A DNA stretch of 64,000 nt from the NCBI RefSeq assembly GCF_000314735.2, contig NZ_KB375270.1:3224001-3288000 (forward strand). The letters are read 5' to 3'. A program made the position numbers and the translations under genes. The DNA comes from Afipia felis ATCC 53690 (GTDB lineage Bacteria > Pseudomonadota > Alphaproteobacteria > Rhizobiales > Xanthobacteraceae). Of the stretch, positions 33,870 to 43,772 are shown one piece after another. The notes under the pieces were generated by a model. It had not been told where the DNA came from. It did no database searches and worked only from the letters and a program-made list of their open reading frames with translations. Within the stretch, counting starts at the first letter, position 1, and each line of letters opens with the position of its first letter.

Positions 33870-34586
33870 TTATCCTGATGAAAGGGCGCTCGCGGCGATG
33901 TTGACCATCAAAGCGAGCAGCGCGGTGTTGAAAAGAAAAGATGTGATTCCATGCACGGTCGCAGTGCGGCGGATCACCCTGTCGGTGATGCCGACATCGG
34001 AGACCTGTGCTGTCATGCCGATCACGAAGGAGAAGTAGACGAAATCCCAATAGTCGGGGTCGCAGTCCTCGCCCGGAAATGCGAGGCCGCCGACGCTCTC
34101 GCCGCGATAGTACTCGTGGGCATAATGCAGCGCGAACGTAGTGTGGATCGCCGCCCATGACAGCAGGATGGTGACGATCGCAAGTGCCAGTTGCATCGGC
34201 CCGTAATGCGGTGCGCCGAGCTCGAACACGATGGCGGCAAGGCTTGCGAAGGCCGCGATCAATGTCAGTGCGAGAATGAGAAAGCGCCCGTCGTCCTGCA
34301 TCGCTGCGACGCGCCGGAGGCCGGCATGCCCGCCGAGAAAGATCGTGATGTAGGCGAGTACCAGATAAAGCACGAGCGAAATATCCCAGCCGAGCAGCAA
34401 CCGCGTGGTGACGCGCAGCGAGGCCGGGAGAAGCAGCAGCGCGCCGAGGCCGACCGCGACCGCGATGAAGAAGCGCGGCCTCGCATAGATGATGCGCAGG
34501 ATTTTCGGCATGCGCCGGAAGCGGGCGAGACTATCGTCGTCGCGGGGAGTCGTTCGGGAGCGGGGAACGGTTTTCTTCTGCGCCAT
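33870..34586 (-). CDS. DUF1345 domain-containing membrane protein
   Basis: A 238-residue membrane protein with five or six hydrophobic helices. It carries the DUF1345 signature: PRFFIAVAVGLGALLLLPAS, RLLLGWDISLVLYLVLAYIT, WAAIHTTFALHYAHEYY and DYWDFVYFSFVIGMTAQVSD. Its role is unknown. It is encoded just upstream of the antiporter in the same direction and 7 bases after the polyprenyl synthase gene, so the three genes probably form an operon. Confidence 0.87.
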   Translation of the reverse strand: MAQKKTVPRSRTTPRDDDSLARFRRMPKILRIIYARPRFFIAVAVGLGALLLLPASLRVTTRLLLGWDISLVLYLVLAYITIFLGGHAGLRRVAAMQDDGRFLILALTLIAAFASLAAIVFELGAPHYGPMQLALAIVTILLSWAAIHTTFALHYAHEYYRGESVGGLAFPGEDCDPDYWDFVYFSFVIGMTAQVSDVGITDRVIRRTATVHGITSFLFNTALLALMVNIAASALSSG

Positions 34587-34593
34587 GCCGCCC

Positions 34594-35532
34594 TTAGTTC
34601 TGCCGCTCCGCGACGAAGCGCGCCGCTGCGCGCAGTACGTCGCCCTTCGCCCCGAACGGCGCGAGAGCCGCGTCTGCCTGCTTCAACAGATCCTGCAGAC
34701 GGCGCTTGGCGCCGTCGATGCCGAGCTGGGTGACGAAGGTGGTCTTGCCCAGCGCCGCATCCTGCCCCGCGGGCTTGCCGAGGGCTGCCGCATCACCTTC
34801 GACATCGAGCAGGTCGTCGGCGATTTGGAAGGCTTCGCCGAACGCGTGACCGTAGGCGTCGAGCGCGGCGTATTGCTCCTTCGAGGCCTGGCCGAGCAGC
34901 GCACCGGCGATGCAGCCATATTTGAGCAGCGCGCCGGTCTTCATCTGCTGAAGCTTCGCGACATCCGGCGGCTCCTTGTCGCCGAAGCGGCCTTCGCCCG
35001 CGAGATCCATGATCTGACCGCCGGCCATGCCGCCGATGCCGGCCGCGCGCGCCAGCGCCCGCGTCAGCAGCAGTCGCACCGTCGGGTCGCGATGAACTTC
35101 ATCGCGGGTGATGATGTCGAAGGCGAGCGTGAGCAGCGAGTCGCCCGCGAGGATTGCAGTCGCCTCGTCGAATTTCTTGTGCGAAGTCGGGCGGCCGCGG
35201 CGCAGGTCTGAATTGTCCATCGAGGGCAGGTCGTCGTGGATCAGCGAATAGCAGTGGATGCATTCGAGCGCCGCGCCTGCCATCAAGGCGCCGTCACGAG
35301 GAACGTCGAACATCGCAGCACTCGCCACCGCGAGGAACGGTCGCAGCCGCTTGCCGCCGTTCAGGCTGGAGTAGCGCATCGCCTCGATCAGCCGCTTCGG
35401 GCGGAGGATTTCGCCCTGCTCGGGACGCTCCGACAGCAGCTGGTCGAGCAGCGTCTCGGTCTCGGCCGCGGTCGTATCGAGCAGCTTGTTGAAGTCCTGG
35501 GCGGTGGCGGTGGTGGCAGAGGCGCTGGTCAT
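34594..35532 (-). CDS. Short-chain polyprenyl diphosphate synthase (farnesyl/geranylgeranyl type)
   Basis: A 312-residue prenyltransferase. The first Asp-rich motif is HDDLPSMDNSDLRRGRPT and the second is ADDLLDVEGDAA. KRLRPFLAVASA and GGQIMDLAGEG are also family features. It condenses IPP with DMAPP or longer allylic diphosphates to make farnesyl or geranylgeranyl diphosphate for quinones, hopanoids and carotenoids. Product length cannot be fixed from the motif alone, so ispA is likely but not certain. ATG at MTSASATTATAQ is chosen. Confidence 0.88.
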   Translation of the reverse strand: MTSASATTATAQDFNKLLDTTAAETETLLDQLLSERPEQGEILRPKRLIEAMRYSSLNGGKRLRPFLAVASAAMFDVPRDGALMAGAALECIHCYSLIHDDLPSMDNSDLRRGRPTSHKKFDEATAILAGDSLLTLAFDIITRDEVHRDPTVRLLLTRALARAAGIGGMAGGQIMDLAGEGRFGDKEPPDVAKLQQMKTGALLKYGCIAGALLGQASKEQYAALDAYGHAFGEAFQIADDLLDVEGDAAALGKPAGQDAALGKTTFVTQLGIDGAKRRLQDLLKQADAALAPFGAKGDVLRAAARFVAERQN

Positions 35533-35688
35533 CGAAAACTCCGAAATTTGGCCGGACCATGCCTTCATGGACGCGCTCCCGTCAATTCTGCCAAGCGATG
35601 GAAATGCCGGATTCGGCCCCCCTCGCTGCTTCTGCTATGGGAGGGGCATGGATTGCTCACGTGCCCGCGGTCTGCGGACCCTTAGCCC

Positions 35689-36360
35689 ATGAAACACCCG
35701 ATCCGCGCGATCCTGCTCGCCATAGCGGCTTTGCTTTTGCTGCCCTATCTGCTGGTGCCATTTTATTCCGCAGGCCATCCAGTCTCGCTGCTGATGGTGG
35801 GGCGCTTTCTGACCGGTGCGCCCGTTTCGCGGACCTGGGTCGATATCGGAGCGATGTCGCCCGCGATGCCGCGCTCGGTGGTGGCATCGGAGGATGCGCG
35901 GTTCTGCACCCATCACGGCGTGGACTGGGATTCTCTGAGCGACGTGCTGGAGGATGCCGAGGACGGCGAGGTGACCCGGGGCGGTTCCACCATCACCCAG
36001 CAGGTGGCGAAAAACCTGTTCCTGTGGCCGGGACGCAGCTACATCCGCAAGGGGCTGGAGTTCCCGCTGGCGCTCTGGATCGACCTCGTGCTCTCCAAAA
36101 AGAGAATTCTCGAGATTTATCTGAATGTTGCCGAGTTCGGACCGACCGGCCAGTTCGGAGCCGAGGAGGGCGCCCGCTATGCCTTCGGCCGGGGCGTTTC
36201 GGCTATTTCACCCCATCAGGCGGCGCTTTTGGCCGCGATCCTGCCCAATCCGGTGACCCGGAGTGCGCGGGCACCCAGCGCCCATATCCGCCGTCTGGCC
36301 GGGACCTACACAGCGCGGGCTCGTTCAGCAGCGATTTCGCCCTGCTGGACCAGGAATTGA
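35689..36360 (+). CDS. mtgA: Monofunctional biosynthetic peptidoglycan transglycosylase
   Basis: A 223-residue GT51 protein with an N-terminal membrane anchor (residues 5-27) and a glycosyltransferase domain. Catalytic Glu is in [35 protein letters not shown] and [15 protein letters not shown] are typical. It lacks a transpeptidase domain, unlike PBP1A at 20.7 kb, and polymerises glycan strands only. It is divergent from the polyprenyl synthase gene. Confidence 0.93.
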   Translation: MKHPIRAILLAIAALLLLPYLLVPFYSAGHPVSLLMVGRFLTGAPVSRTWVDIGAMSPAMPRSVVASEDARFCTHHGVDWDSLSDVLEDAEDGEVTRGGSTITQQVAKNLFLWPGRSYIRKGLEFPLALWIDLVLSKKRILEIYLNVAEFGPTGQFGAEEGARYAFGRGVSAISPHQAALLAAILPNPVTRSARAPSAHIRRLAGTYTARARSAAISPCWTRN

Positions 36361-36492
36361 AGATTTTGAAGCATTTTCAGCCATTCCAGCCCTAGCGTCG
36401 GCCGCCTTCATCCTCTATAAGCGCGGCCTCAACCGAAATTCTCCAGAAAGCTCCCGAGGGCGGGTTGCTTTCGCTTGAAGGACGACGATCCA

Positions 36493-36678
36493 ATGGCCGT
36501 TCCCCGCAGAAAAACTTCGCCATCCCGCCGCGGCATGCGCCGCTCGGCCGATGCGCTCAAGAAGCCGACCTATGTCGAAGACAAGGACTCGGGCGAATTG
36601 CGCCGTCCGCACCACCTCGACCTGAAGACTGGCATGTACAAAGGCCGTCAGGTTCTGAAGGTGAAGAAGGAAGACTAA
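36493..36678 (+). CDS. rpmF: 50S ribosomal protein L32
   Basis: A 61-residue protein beginning [20 protein letters not shown], the invariant L32 N-terminus, followed by [17 protein letters not shown]. The alphaproteobacterial form lacks the C-terminal zinc-ribbon cysteines, as here. The start is chosen at MAVPRR; an upstream in-frame ATG would add MKDDDP, which is not part of L32. It stands alone between mtgA and a membrane protein gene. Confidence 0.96.
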   Translation: MAVPRRKTSPSRRGMRRSADALKKPTYVEDKDSGELRRPHHLDLKTGMYKGRQVLKVKKED

Positions 36679-36789
36679 GCGATTTCTCCAGTCGCGGCGC
36701 AAGCCGCCGCGACTGTTCTGCCGCCGGATTTGAGGCACGGCAGTTTCGGAGTATCGTTTCAGCAGCTTGCGCCATAGAAGGCTTCGCCG

Positions 36790-37527
36790 ATGCCTACAAT
36801 CGGTTTCCCGCTGCTGCTCATTCCGATCGCGATCTACAACATCGTCGTATTTCTGATGCCCGGCGCGGCTTTGACCACGCCGCTGTTCACGCTGCCGTTG
36901 ATGTCTGGCGTGGAATGGGGCGTCAGCTTCAACGATCTTATTCTGACGCTCGGCATTCTCCTGCTGCTGTTCGAATTCGCCCGCGCATCAAAGCCCGGTT
37001 CGAAATACGCGATGGATCACATCCTGTCGCTGCTCGTGCTTGGCGGCGCGGGCGCGGAATTCCTGTGGCTCGCGCCGTTCGGCACCTCGGCCTTTTTCCT
37101 GCTGGTTCTGCTTGCTTTCGTGGATTTCTTGGGCGGGCTGACGCTTGCGTTGCGTCACCGCCGTGCGCGCCGTGCGATGCTGCGAGCCGAGCCTGTCGCC
37201 ACACCGGCACCGGTTGCTGCTCCCGCTCCCGTTCCTGTCGCGCCGCCGCCTGCAGCCCCCGAGCCGGTCCGCACCGAACCATCGTCGCTCGCACCGAAAC
37301 AGCCGCCATCGTCCCATCCGCAGATGGAAGTCATTACGCCGGAGATCGACAACCCGCCGCAAGCGCAGCCGGATACGGCGAAGCCCGGTGACGTTGGCGA
37401 TGTGATAAAGGTGGAGCCTGCGCACAAGAGCACGTCGGAATGGAGCGCATCCGATCCCGTGCGCGACCCTGACGGGCAGAAGGCGGATAAACCGGATTAT
37501 CCGCCGATCGTGCCGCGCCGGGACTGA
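36790..37527 (+). CDS. Hypothetical membrane protein with proline-rich tail
   Basis: A 245-residue protein. The N-terminal half has four hydrophobic helices (about 5-30, 45-62, 75-92, 97-118), followed by a basic RHRRARRAM stretch. The C-terminal half is rich in Pro, Ala, Ser and Asp and is probably disordered. I recognise no domain. The gene lies downstream of rpmF with 111 bases between and converges with a small hypothetical gene. Good coding character and a start with nearby GCCGATG context support it as real; function is unknown. Confidence 0.7.
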   Translation: MPTIGFPLLLIPIAIYNIVVFLMPGAALTTPLFTLPLMSGVEWGVSFNDLILTLGILLLLFEFARASKPGSKYAMDHILSLLVLGGAGAEFLWLAPFGTSAFFLLVLLAFVDFLGGLTLALRHRRARRAMLRAEPVATPAPVAAPAPVPVAPPPAAPEPVRTEPSSLAPKQPPSSHPQMEVITPEIDNPPQAQPDTAKPGDVGDVIKVEPAHKSTSEWSASDPVRDPDGQKADKPDYPPIVPRRD

Positions 37528-37537
37528 TTCCAAAAAA

Positions 37538-37864
37538 TCAGACGATATCCTTGAATCGCGATCCGTCGGACGTGCGCGGCCGGACGGCGACGCGCGCAGC
37601 AGTATAACGCGCCACGCCGTCGCTCGCGCTCGCCTGCCGCAGCTTGCGGGTCTGTGGCGCGTGGGTCGCGGTTGCAATCAGATGCATCACGAAAGTGGAA
37701 TCGGGGCGCACCCTTGCGCCGCGCGGTGCACTCGCCTGCAGGACCGGGGCGATCGGAACGAGAGCCGTCGATGCCGGCGGCATATCGGCGACGGGCTCCG
37801 CGCCGGAGCTGGGCGTCGCTGCTACATCCTGTCGTGGTGAATTTGCCGCTACCATCGCCGCCAT
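37538..37864 (-). CDS. Small conserved hypothetical protein
   Basis: A 108-residue protein with a low-complexity N-terminus and a core RPDSTFVMHLIATATHAPQT, then RKLRQASASDGVARYTA. I recall a similar PDxxFVxHLIATA...QTR pattern from short proteins of Bradyrhizobium relatives, which supports coding; its function is unknown. It converges with the proline-rich membrane protein gene (10 bases between) and diverges from the GGDEF/EAL gene. Confidence 0.55.
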   Translation of the reverse strand: MAAMVAANSPRQDVAATPSSGAEPVADMPPASTALVPIAPVLQASAPRGARVRPDSTFVMHLIATATHAPQTRKLRQASASDGVARYTAARVAVRPRTSDGSRFKDIV

Positions 37865-38082
37865 CCGTTGCGGCGTTTGTCCCGGGATGGGACGCCGGTG
37901 CCGCTTCGATGGAGGTGTCGCAAGGACTATGCCTGACAGAGGCAGCAGGTTCTTACCCTTCTGCGGAATGCTCTGAGCCCGCGCTTTTTTGGATTGTTTA
38001 AGGGGCTACACCTAGGCTCGGAGTCCACGAAGGCTTTATGCTTCCGAGCGAATGATTCGAATCTGTCCCGGATCGAGGCACC

Positions 38083-39840
38083 GTGTCCGCAATCCAACCG
38101 TCTTCCGCGTTGTCCATACCAGGCGCTACCGCCGGCCACATCGAGGAATCGTCGGTGGACACGGTTCTGGCGTGCCTGGGACAGGCTGCTTTTACCTGGG
38201 ACATCGCCGGCGACGCGCTGTCGTGGAGCGCCAATATTGATGCCGTGCTGGCCGGTGTCCCGCCGGAGGCGATGGGATCGGGCGCGGAGTTCGCCAAACT
38301 GATCGAACCCAATCCGCATGTCCGCCGCGAGGCGGTAATGAACGGCTCGGGTCAGGACGCGGGCCAAGGCGTTCCCTACCAGATCGAATACGGGCTGCGC
38401 GCGCGAATGTCGGCGCCTGTCGTCTGGGTTGAGGAGACCGGCCGCTGGTTCGCGGGCGCCGATGACAGGCCGGCCCATGTGCGGGGCATCCTGCGTATCA
38501 ACAACGAGCGTCACGCGCATGAGGAGCAGTTGCGCAAGCTCTCGCAGCACGATCCGCTGACGGGCGATCTCAACCGCACCCAGCTCGTCGCCGCGCTCGC
38601 GGAGGCGATGGAGGAGGCTGCGCGCTTCCGCTCGTCCTTCGCCTTCATGCTGATCGGCATCGATCATCTGGCGCGTCTCAACGAGGCGTTCGGCTTCGAT
38701 GTCGCCGACGAGGTGATCTGCGAAGTCTCGCAGCGGATTCGCTCAAGGCTGCGCGGCGGCGACGTGCTGGGCCGGTTTTCCGGCAACAAGTTCGGGCTGA
38801 TTTTGAAGAATTGCACTGCCGATGACATGCAGGTTGCGGCCGCGCGTTTTCTCGCCGGTATCCGCGACGAGATCGTGCCGACGACCTCCGGGCCGGTGTC
38901 GCTAACGGCCTCGATTGGCGCGGTCAATGCGCCGCGCTATGCGCGCACCGCCGAGGAGGCGATGTGCCGGACGCAGGAAGCGCTGGAGACGGCGAAGGCA
39001 CGCCGCCGCGGCTCATTCCATGCATGGCACCCGAATATCGAGCGCGATGCGCAGCGCCGCGCCAATATCCGCGTCACCGACGAGATCGTGACCGCGCTGA
39101 ACGAGCAGCGCATCGTCATGGCGTTCGAGCCAGTGGTCGAGACCTTATCGCGGAAGCCGGCCTTCTATGAATGTCTGGTGCGAATGCAGCACGGCGAGGA
39201 CGAATTTTCGTTGGCTCCCGACATCGTGCCTGTGGCCGAGCGGCTCGGCCTCATTCGCCTGGTCGATCATCGTGTGCTCGAACTGGTCGTCGACGAGCTT
39301 GCACGGACGCCGGACGTGTCACTCAGCCTTAACATTTCGCCCGACACCACGATGGACCCGAACTGGTGGTCGAGCATCGAGTCGCTCTTCCGTACCTATC
39401 CGGGCGTGGCCGAGCGAATGATCGTGGAGATCACCGAGACGGTGGCGATCCAGGATATCGACGACGTGCGCGGCTTCGTGACCCGGTTGAAGGATTTCGG
39501 CAGCCGCATCGCGATCGACGATTTCGGCGCGGGCTACACCTCGTTTCGCAATCTACGCAAGCTAGGCGTCGACATCGTGAAAATCGACGGTGCCTTCGTG
39601 CAGAACGTCGCGCGCTCGATGGACGATCGTGCCTTCGTGCACACCATGATCGATCTGGGGCATCGGCTCGGCCTCAAGACCGTCGCCGAATGGGTGCAGG
39701 ACGAGGCGGCAGCGAAACTGCTGCAGGACTGGGGCTGCGATTACATTCAGGGCCGGCTGACCGGGCTCGCCTCGATGCAGCGTCCGTGGGGAACGGGCGC
39801 GAGGCATTCCTCGCCCAGCGGGCAGATGATCGCGAGATAA
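38083..39840 (+). CDS. GGDEF-EAL domain protein, probable c-di-GMP phosphodiesterase
   Basis: A 585-residue protein beginning at a GTG with GAGG upstream. Residues 20-140 look like a PAS-type sensor. The GGDEF domain (about 145-300) is degenerate: the signature reads RFSGNKFGLIL in place of GGDEF, so cyclase activity is unlikely. The EAL domain (about 320-575) keeps its catalytic set: ECLVRM for EAL, SLNISPD, IVEITETVAI, AIDDFGAGYTSF, VKIDG, AEWVQDE and YIQGRL. It therefore should hydrolyse c-di-GMP, perhaps with GTP binding to the GGDEF domain as an activator. It is followed by a hairpin terminator. Confidence 0.9.
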   Translation: MSAIQPSSALSIPGATAGHIEESSVDTVLACLGQAAFTWDIAGDALSWSANIDAVLAGVPPEAMGSGAEFAKLIEPNPHVRREAVMNGSGQDAGQGVPYQIEYGLRARMSAPVVWVEETGRWFAGADDRPAHVRGILRINNERHAHEEQLRKLSQHDPLTGDLNRTQLVAALAEAMEEAARFRSSFAFMLIGIDHLARLNEAFGFDVADEVICEVSQRIRSRLRGGDVLGRFSGNKFGLILKNCTADDMQVAAARFLAGIRDEIVPTTSGPVSLTASIGAVNAPRYARTAEEAMCRTQEALETAKARRRGSFHAWHPNIERDAQRRANIRVTDEIVTALNEQRIVMAFEPVVETLSRKPAFYECLVRMQHGEDEFSLAPDIVPVAERLGLIRLVDHRVLELVVDELARTPDVSLSLNISPDTTMDPNWWSSIESLFRTYPGVAERMIVEITETVAIQDIDDVRGFVTRLKDFGSRIAIDDFGAGYTSFRNLRKLGVDIVKIDGAFVQNVARSMDDRAFVHTMIDLGHRLGLKTVAEWVQDEAAAKLLQDWGCDYIQGRLTGLASMQRPWGTGARHSSPSGQMIAR

Positions 39841-39861
39841 TTTCGCGGGGCGCCAAAAAAC

Positions 39862-39888
39862 AAATGGCCGGGACAGGCCCGGCCATTT
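39862..39888. terminator. Hairpin terminator between the EAL gene and phaR
   Basis: AAATGGCCGGG and its exact complement enclose a 5-base loop. On the plus strand TGATGGAATTTTT follows; on the minus strand TGTTTTTTGG follows. It sits between two convergent genes, 22 bases past the EAL gene stop and 19 bases from the phaR stop, so it probably works both ways. Confidence 0.75.
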
Positions 39889-39906
39889 GATGGAATTTTT
39901 GAAATC

Positions 39907-40509
39907 TCAGGTGTTGTGGTCGCCGGACGGCTTCGACATCCGTTCCAGCCGCTCCTGCATTTCCTTCATCTGGCGCTTCAGTTCGTCGATGTCGCCGTGA
40001 TCGGCTGGCTCTTCGTTCGATGAAGGAGTCTGCGTCTCCGCGCCGTTGCGGGCGGGAGCGGCGAACGGTTTGAACATCGCGAAGGTCCGCTCGAACATTT
40101 CCATGTTGCGGCGGACGTGTTCTTCAAGCGGCGCGAACGGCGTGCCACTGAAGGTATTGGTCATCTGCTTGCGGAATTTTTCTTGCTCGCGGGTCAGCGT
40201 GTCGATCGACTGCTCCAGATATTTCGGCACCACCATTTGCATGCTGTCGCCGTAGAAGCGGATCAACTGGCGCAGGAAGGTGGTCGGCAGCAAATTCTGC
40301 CCTGCCTTGTTTTCCTGTTCGAAAATTATCTGGGCCAGGACCGAACGGGTGATATCGTCACCGGTCTTGGCATCGTAGACGAGAAAATCCTCGCCCTCTT
40401 TGACCATGCTCGCGAGATCTTCGAGCGTCACATAGGTGCTGGTACCGGTATTGTAGAGGCGCCGGTTGGCGTATTTTTTGATTGTAATGGGTTGGTCGGA
40501 TTTCGCCAT
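39907..40509 (-). CDS. phaR: Polyhydroxyalkanoate synthesis repressor PhaR
   Basis: A 200-residue protein. The N-terminal DNA-binding domain begins ITIKKYANRRLYNTGTSTYV and continues LEDLASMVKEGEDFLVYDAK. Two short PHB-accumulation repeats follow (QIIFEQENKAGQNLLPTTFL, and QLIRFYGDSMQMVVPKYLEQ). The C-terminus is a Glu/Arg-rich coiled coil, LKRQMKEMQERLERM. It senses PHB granules and represses phasin and other PHB genes. It is divergent from phaA across 264 bases, in which both promoters must lie. Confidence 0.94.
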   Translation of the reverse strand: MAKSDQPITIKKYANRRLYNTGTSTYVTLEDLASMVKEGEDFLVYDAKTGDDITRSVLAQIIFEQENKAGQNLLPTTFLRQLIRFYGDSMQMVVPKYLEQSIDTLTREQEKFRKQMTNTFSGTPFAPLEEHVRRNMEMFERTFAMFKPFAAPARNGAETQTPSSNEEPADHGDIDELKRQMKEMQERLERMSKPSGDHNT

Positions 40510-40701
40510 GAACTCACACGCTGCAGAATGGAAGACAGGAACTTTCGCAGAGCAAACAGTGCGATGCGGAAAGTAAGCACGTTCGGCCGGGCTCGGCTAC
40601 CGTTTTGTGGATGCCAGGTTAACGGTCGGGGTGGGTCGCAAACCCTTATTCTCGACGAAAGTAGAGAGGTGGTGGCTGGTCGTTTGGCCGGAAAAGATTA
40701 A

Positions 40702-41952
<1,251 letters not shown>

Positions 41953-42000
41953 TCTGGTATACAAAGCGGGTCAGCAAAGACGCGCGATGATTGATACGAA

Positions 42001-42034
42001 GAATGCCCGGTCGAACGACCGGGCATTCTTTTTT
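42001..42034 (+). terminator. Strong intrinsic terminator after phaA
   Basis: GAATGCCCGGTCG and its exact complement enclose AA, a 13-base perfect stem, directly followed by six T residues. It lies 48 bases past the phaA stop and before phaB, so phaB must have its own promoter or depend on read-through. Confidence 0.92.
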
Positions 42035-42107
42035 GGTTTGACGTTTGATCGTGAAACTGTCGTGATGGTCGAATAGTGCAATGACTTATTACTGAGGAGG
42101 AGACGTC

Positions 42108-42833
42108 ATGACACGCACGGCATTGGTGACGGGCGGTACCCGTGGCATTGGAGCGGCCATCAGCAAGGCGCTGAAGGGCGCGGGCTACAATGTTGCGGCG
42201 AGCTATGCCGGAAATGACGAGGCTGCCGCCAAGTTCAAGGCCGAGACCGACATCGCGGTTTACAAATGGGATGTCGCCTCGTTCGAGGCCTGTGCCGAGG
42301 GCGTCAAGAAAGTCGAAGCCGAAGTCGGGCCGGTCGATGTGCTCGTGAACAATGCCGGCATCACGCGCGACGTGCCGTTCCACAAGATGACGCTGGATCA
42401 GTGGAATGCCGTCATCAACACCAACCTCGGCTCGCTGTTCAACATGTCGCGGCAGGTAATCGAGGGCATGCGTTCGCGCAAATTCGGCCGCATCATCAAC
42501 ATCTCCTCCATCAATGGTCAAAAGGGACAGTTCGGCCAAGTCAACTATTCAGCCTCGAAGGCAGGCGACATCGGCTTCACCAAGGCGCTCGCGCTCGAGA
42601 CCGCGCGCGGCGGCATCACCGTGAACGCGATCTGCCCCGGCTACATCAACACCGAGATGGTGCAGGCGGTGCCGAAGGATGTGCTGGATCAGAAGATTCT
42701 GCCGTTGATCCCCGCCAACCGGCTCGGCGAGCCTGAAGAGATCGCACGCGCGGTCGTGTTTCTCGCGGCCGAAGATGCCGGCTTCATCACCGGCTCGACT
42801 TTGACGGTGAACGGCGGGCAGTATCTCGCATAA
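42108..42833 (+). CDS. phaB: Acetoacetyl-CoA reductase PhaB
   Basis: A 241-residue short-chain dehydrogenase that reduces acetoacetyl-CoA to (R)-3-hydroxybutyryl-CoA with NADPH. NADP binding is in VTGGTRGIGAAISKAL; NNAGITRDVPFHKMT, the catalytic Ser in NISSINGQKGQFGQ, and YSASKAG are all typical of PhaB rather than FabG. A GAGGAGG site precedes the ATG by 6 bases. It lies downstream of phaA beyond a terminator. Confidence 0.94.
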   Translation: MTRTALVTGGTRGIGAAISKALKGAGYNVAASYAGNDEAAAKFKAETDIAVYKWDVASFEACAEGVKKVEAEVGPVDVLVNNAGITRDVPFHKMTLDQWNAVINTNLGSLFNMSRQVIEGMRSRKFGRIINISSINGQKGQFGQVNYSASKAGDIGFTKALALETARGGITVNAICPGYINTEMVQAVPKDVLDQKILPLIPANRLGEPEEIARAVVFLAAEDAGFITGSTLTVNGGQYLA

Positions 42834-42847
42834 TGACGACGCCTCAC

Positions 42848-42882
42848 GGCGGCATCGCTGATTGAACTGCGGCGATGCCGCC
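42848..42882 (+). terminator. Hairpin after phaB
   Basis: GGCGGCATCGC and its exact complement enclose a 13-base loop, 14 bases past the phaB stop and 10 bases before the exporter gene. No T run follows, so it may be a weak or factor-assisted terminator or an mRNA-stabilising hairpin. Confidence 0.4.
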
Positions 42883-42892
42883 TGTGTGAACC

Positions 42893-43765
42893 ATGCGTTC
42901 TTCCACCGCGACCTTGATCGGCCTTGTGGCGCTGCTGCTGTGGTCTTCGCTTGCCGCGTTGACGGTCGCGACGGGGTCGATACCCGCATTTCAGTTGCTG
43001 GCGATGACGTTCGCCATCGGCGCGCTCGCGGGCATGGCGGGATGGTTGTTCCGTCCAACCGCGATGACTGCCTTGCGGCAGCGCCCGGTGGTGTGGCTCG
43101 TCGGCGTCGCCGGGCTGTTCGGCTATCACGCGCTGTATTTTCTGGCGCTGCGCTTTGCGCCCGCGGCGGAAGCGGGATTGCTGAATTATCTCTGGCCGCT
43201 TCTGATCGTGCTGATGTCGGCATGGCTACCGGGAGAGCGGTTGGCTGTGCATCATGTTATCGGCGCGCTGCTCGGCTTCGCGGGCGTTGTGATGCTGTTC
43301 GGCGGCGATCTGTCGGGCGCATTTCAGGGGCGCTACGCGCCGGGATTTATCGCAGCCCTTTGCGCCGCGTTTGTCTGGGCGAGCTATTCGGTGCTGTCGC
43401 GCAAATTCGGCACGGTGCCGACCGATGTGGTGACAGGCTTCTGTATCGCGACCGCCGTACTGGCTACGCTGGTGCACCTCGTCCTTGAGTCCACAGTGAT
43501 GCCGCAGACGGCCGTGCAGTGGTTCGCCGTGATTGCGCTCGGTCTCGGGCCGGTAGGACTCGCCTTCTATGCTTGGGACATTGGCATGAAACGCGGCGAC
43601 ATCCGGCTGCTGGGCGCCGCGTCCTACGCGACGCCGCTTTTGTCCACGCTGCTTCTGATCGTCATGGGCTATGCGAAGCCGACATCCTCGCTCTGGCTCG
43701 CGGCACTGCTGATCGCGGGTGGCGGACTGCTCGCGGCGAAGGATGCGTTTCGCGCGAAGCGCTGA
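42893..43765 (+). CDS. DMT-family exporter, YddG-like
   Basis: A 290-residue membrane protein with ten hydrophobic helices and two EamA repeats. The N-terminus SSTATLIGLVALLLWSSLAA, LFGYHALYFLALRFAPAAEA and NYLWPLLIVLMSAWLPGERL resemble the aromatic amino acid exporter YddG. The second repeat starts FIAALCAAFVWASYSVLSRK. Substrate is not readable with certainty; amino acids or similar metabolites are likely. It ends 8 bases before the convergent amidase gene. Confidence 0.82.
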   Translation: MRSSTATLIGLVALLLWSSLAALTVATGSIPAFQLLAMTFAIGALAGMAGWLFRPTAMTALRQRPVVWLVGVAGLFGYHALYFLALRFAPAAEAGLLNYLWPLLIVLMSAWLPGERLAVHHVIGALLGFAGVVMLFGGDLSGAFQGRYAPGFIAALCAAFVWASYSVLSRKFGTVPTDVVTGFCIATAVLATLVHLVLESTVMPQTAVQWFAVIALGLGPVGLAFYAWDIGMKRGDIRLLGAASYATPLLSTLLLIVMGYAKPTSSLWLAALLIAGGGLLAAKDAFRAKR

Positions 43766-43772
43766 GTTGAGC

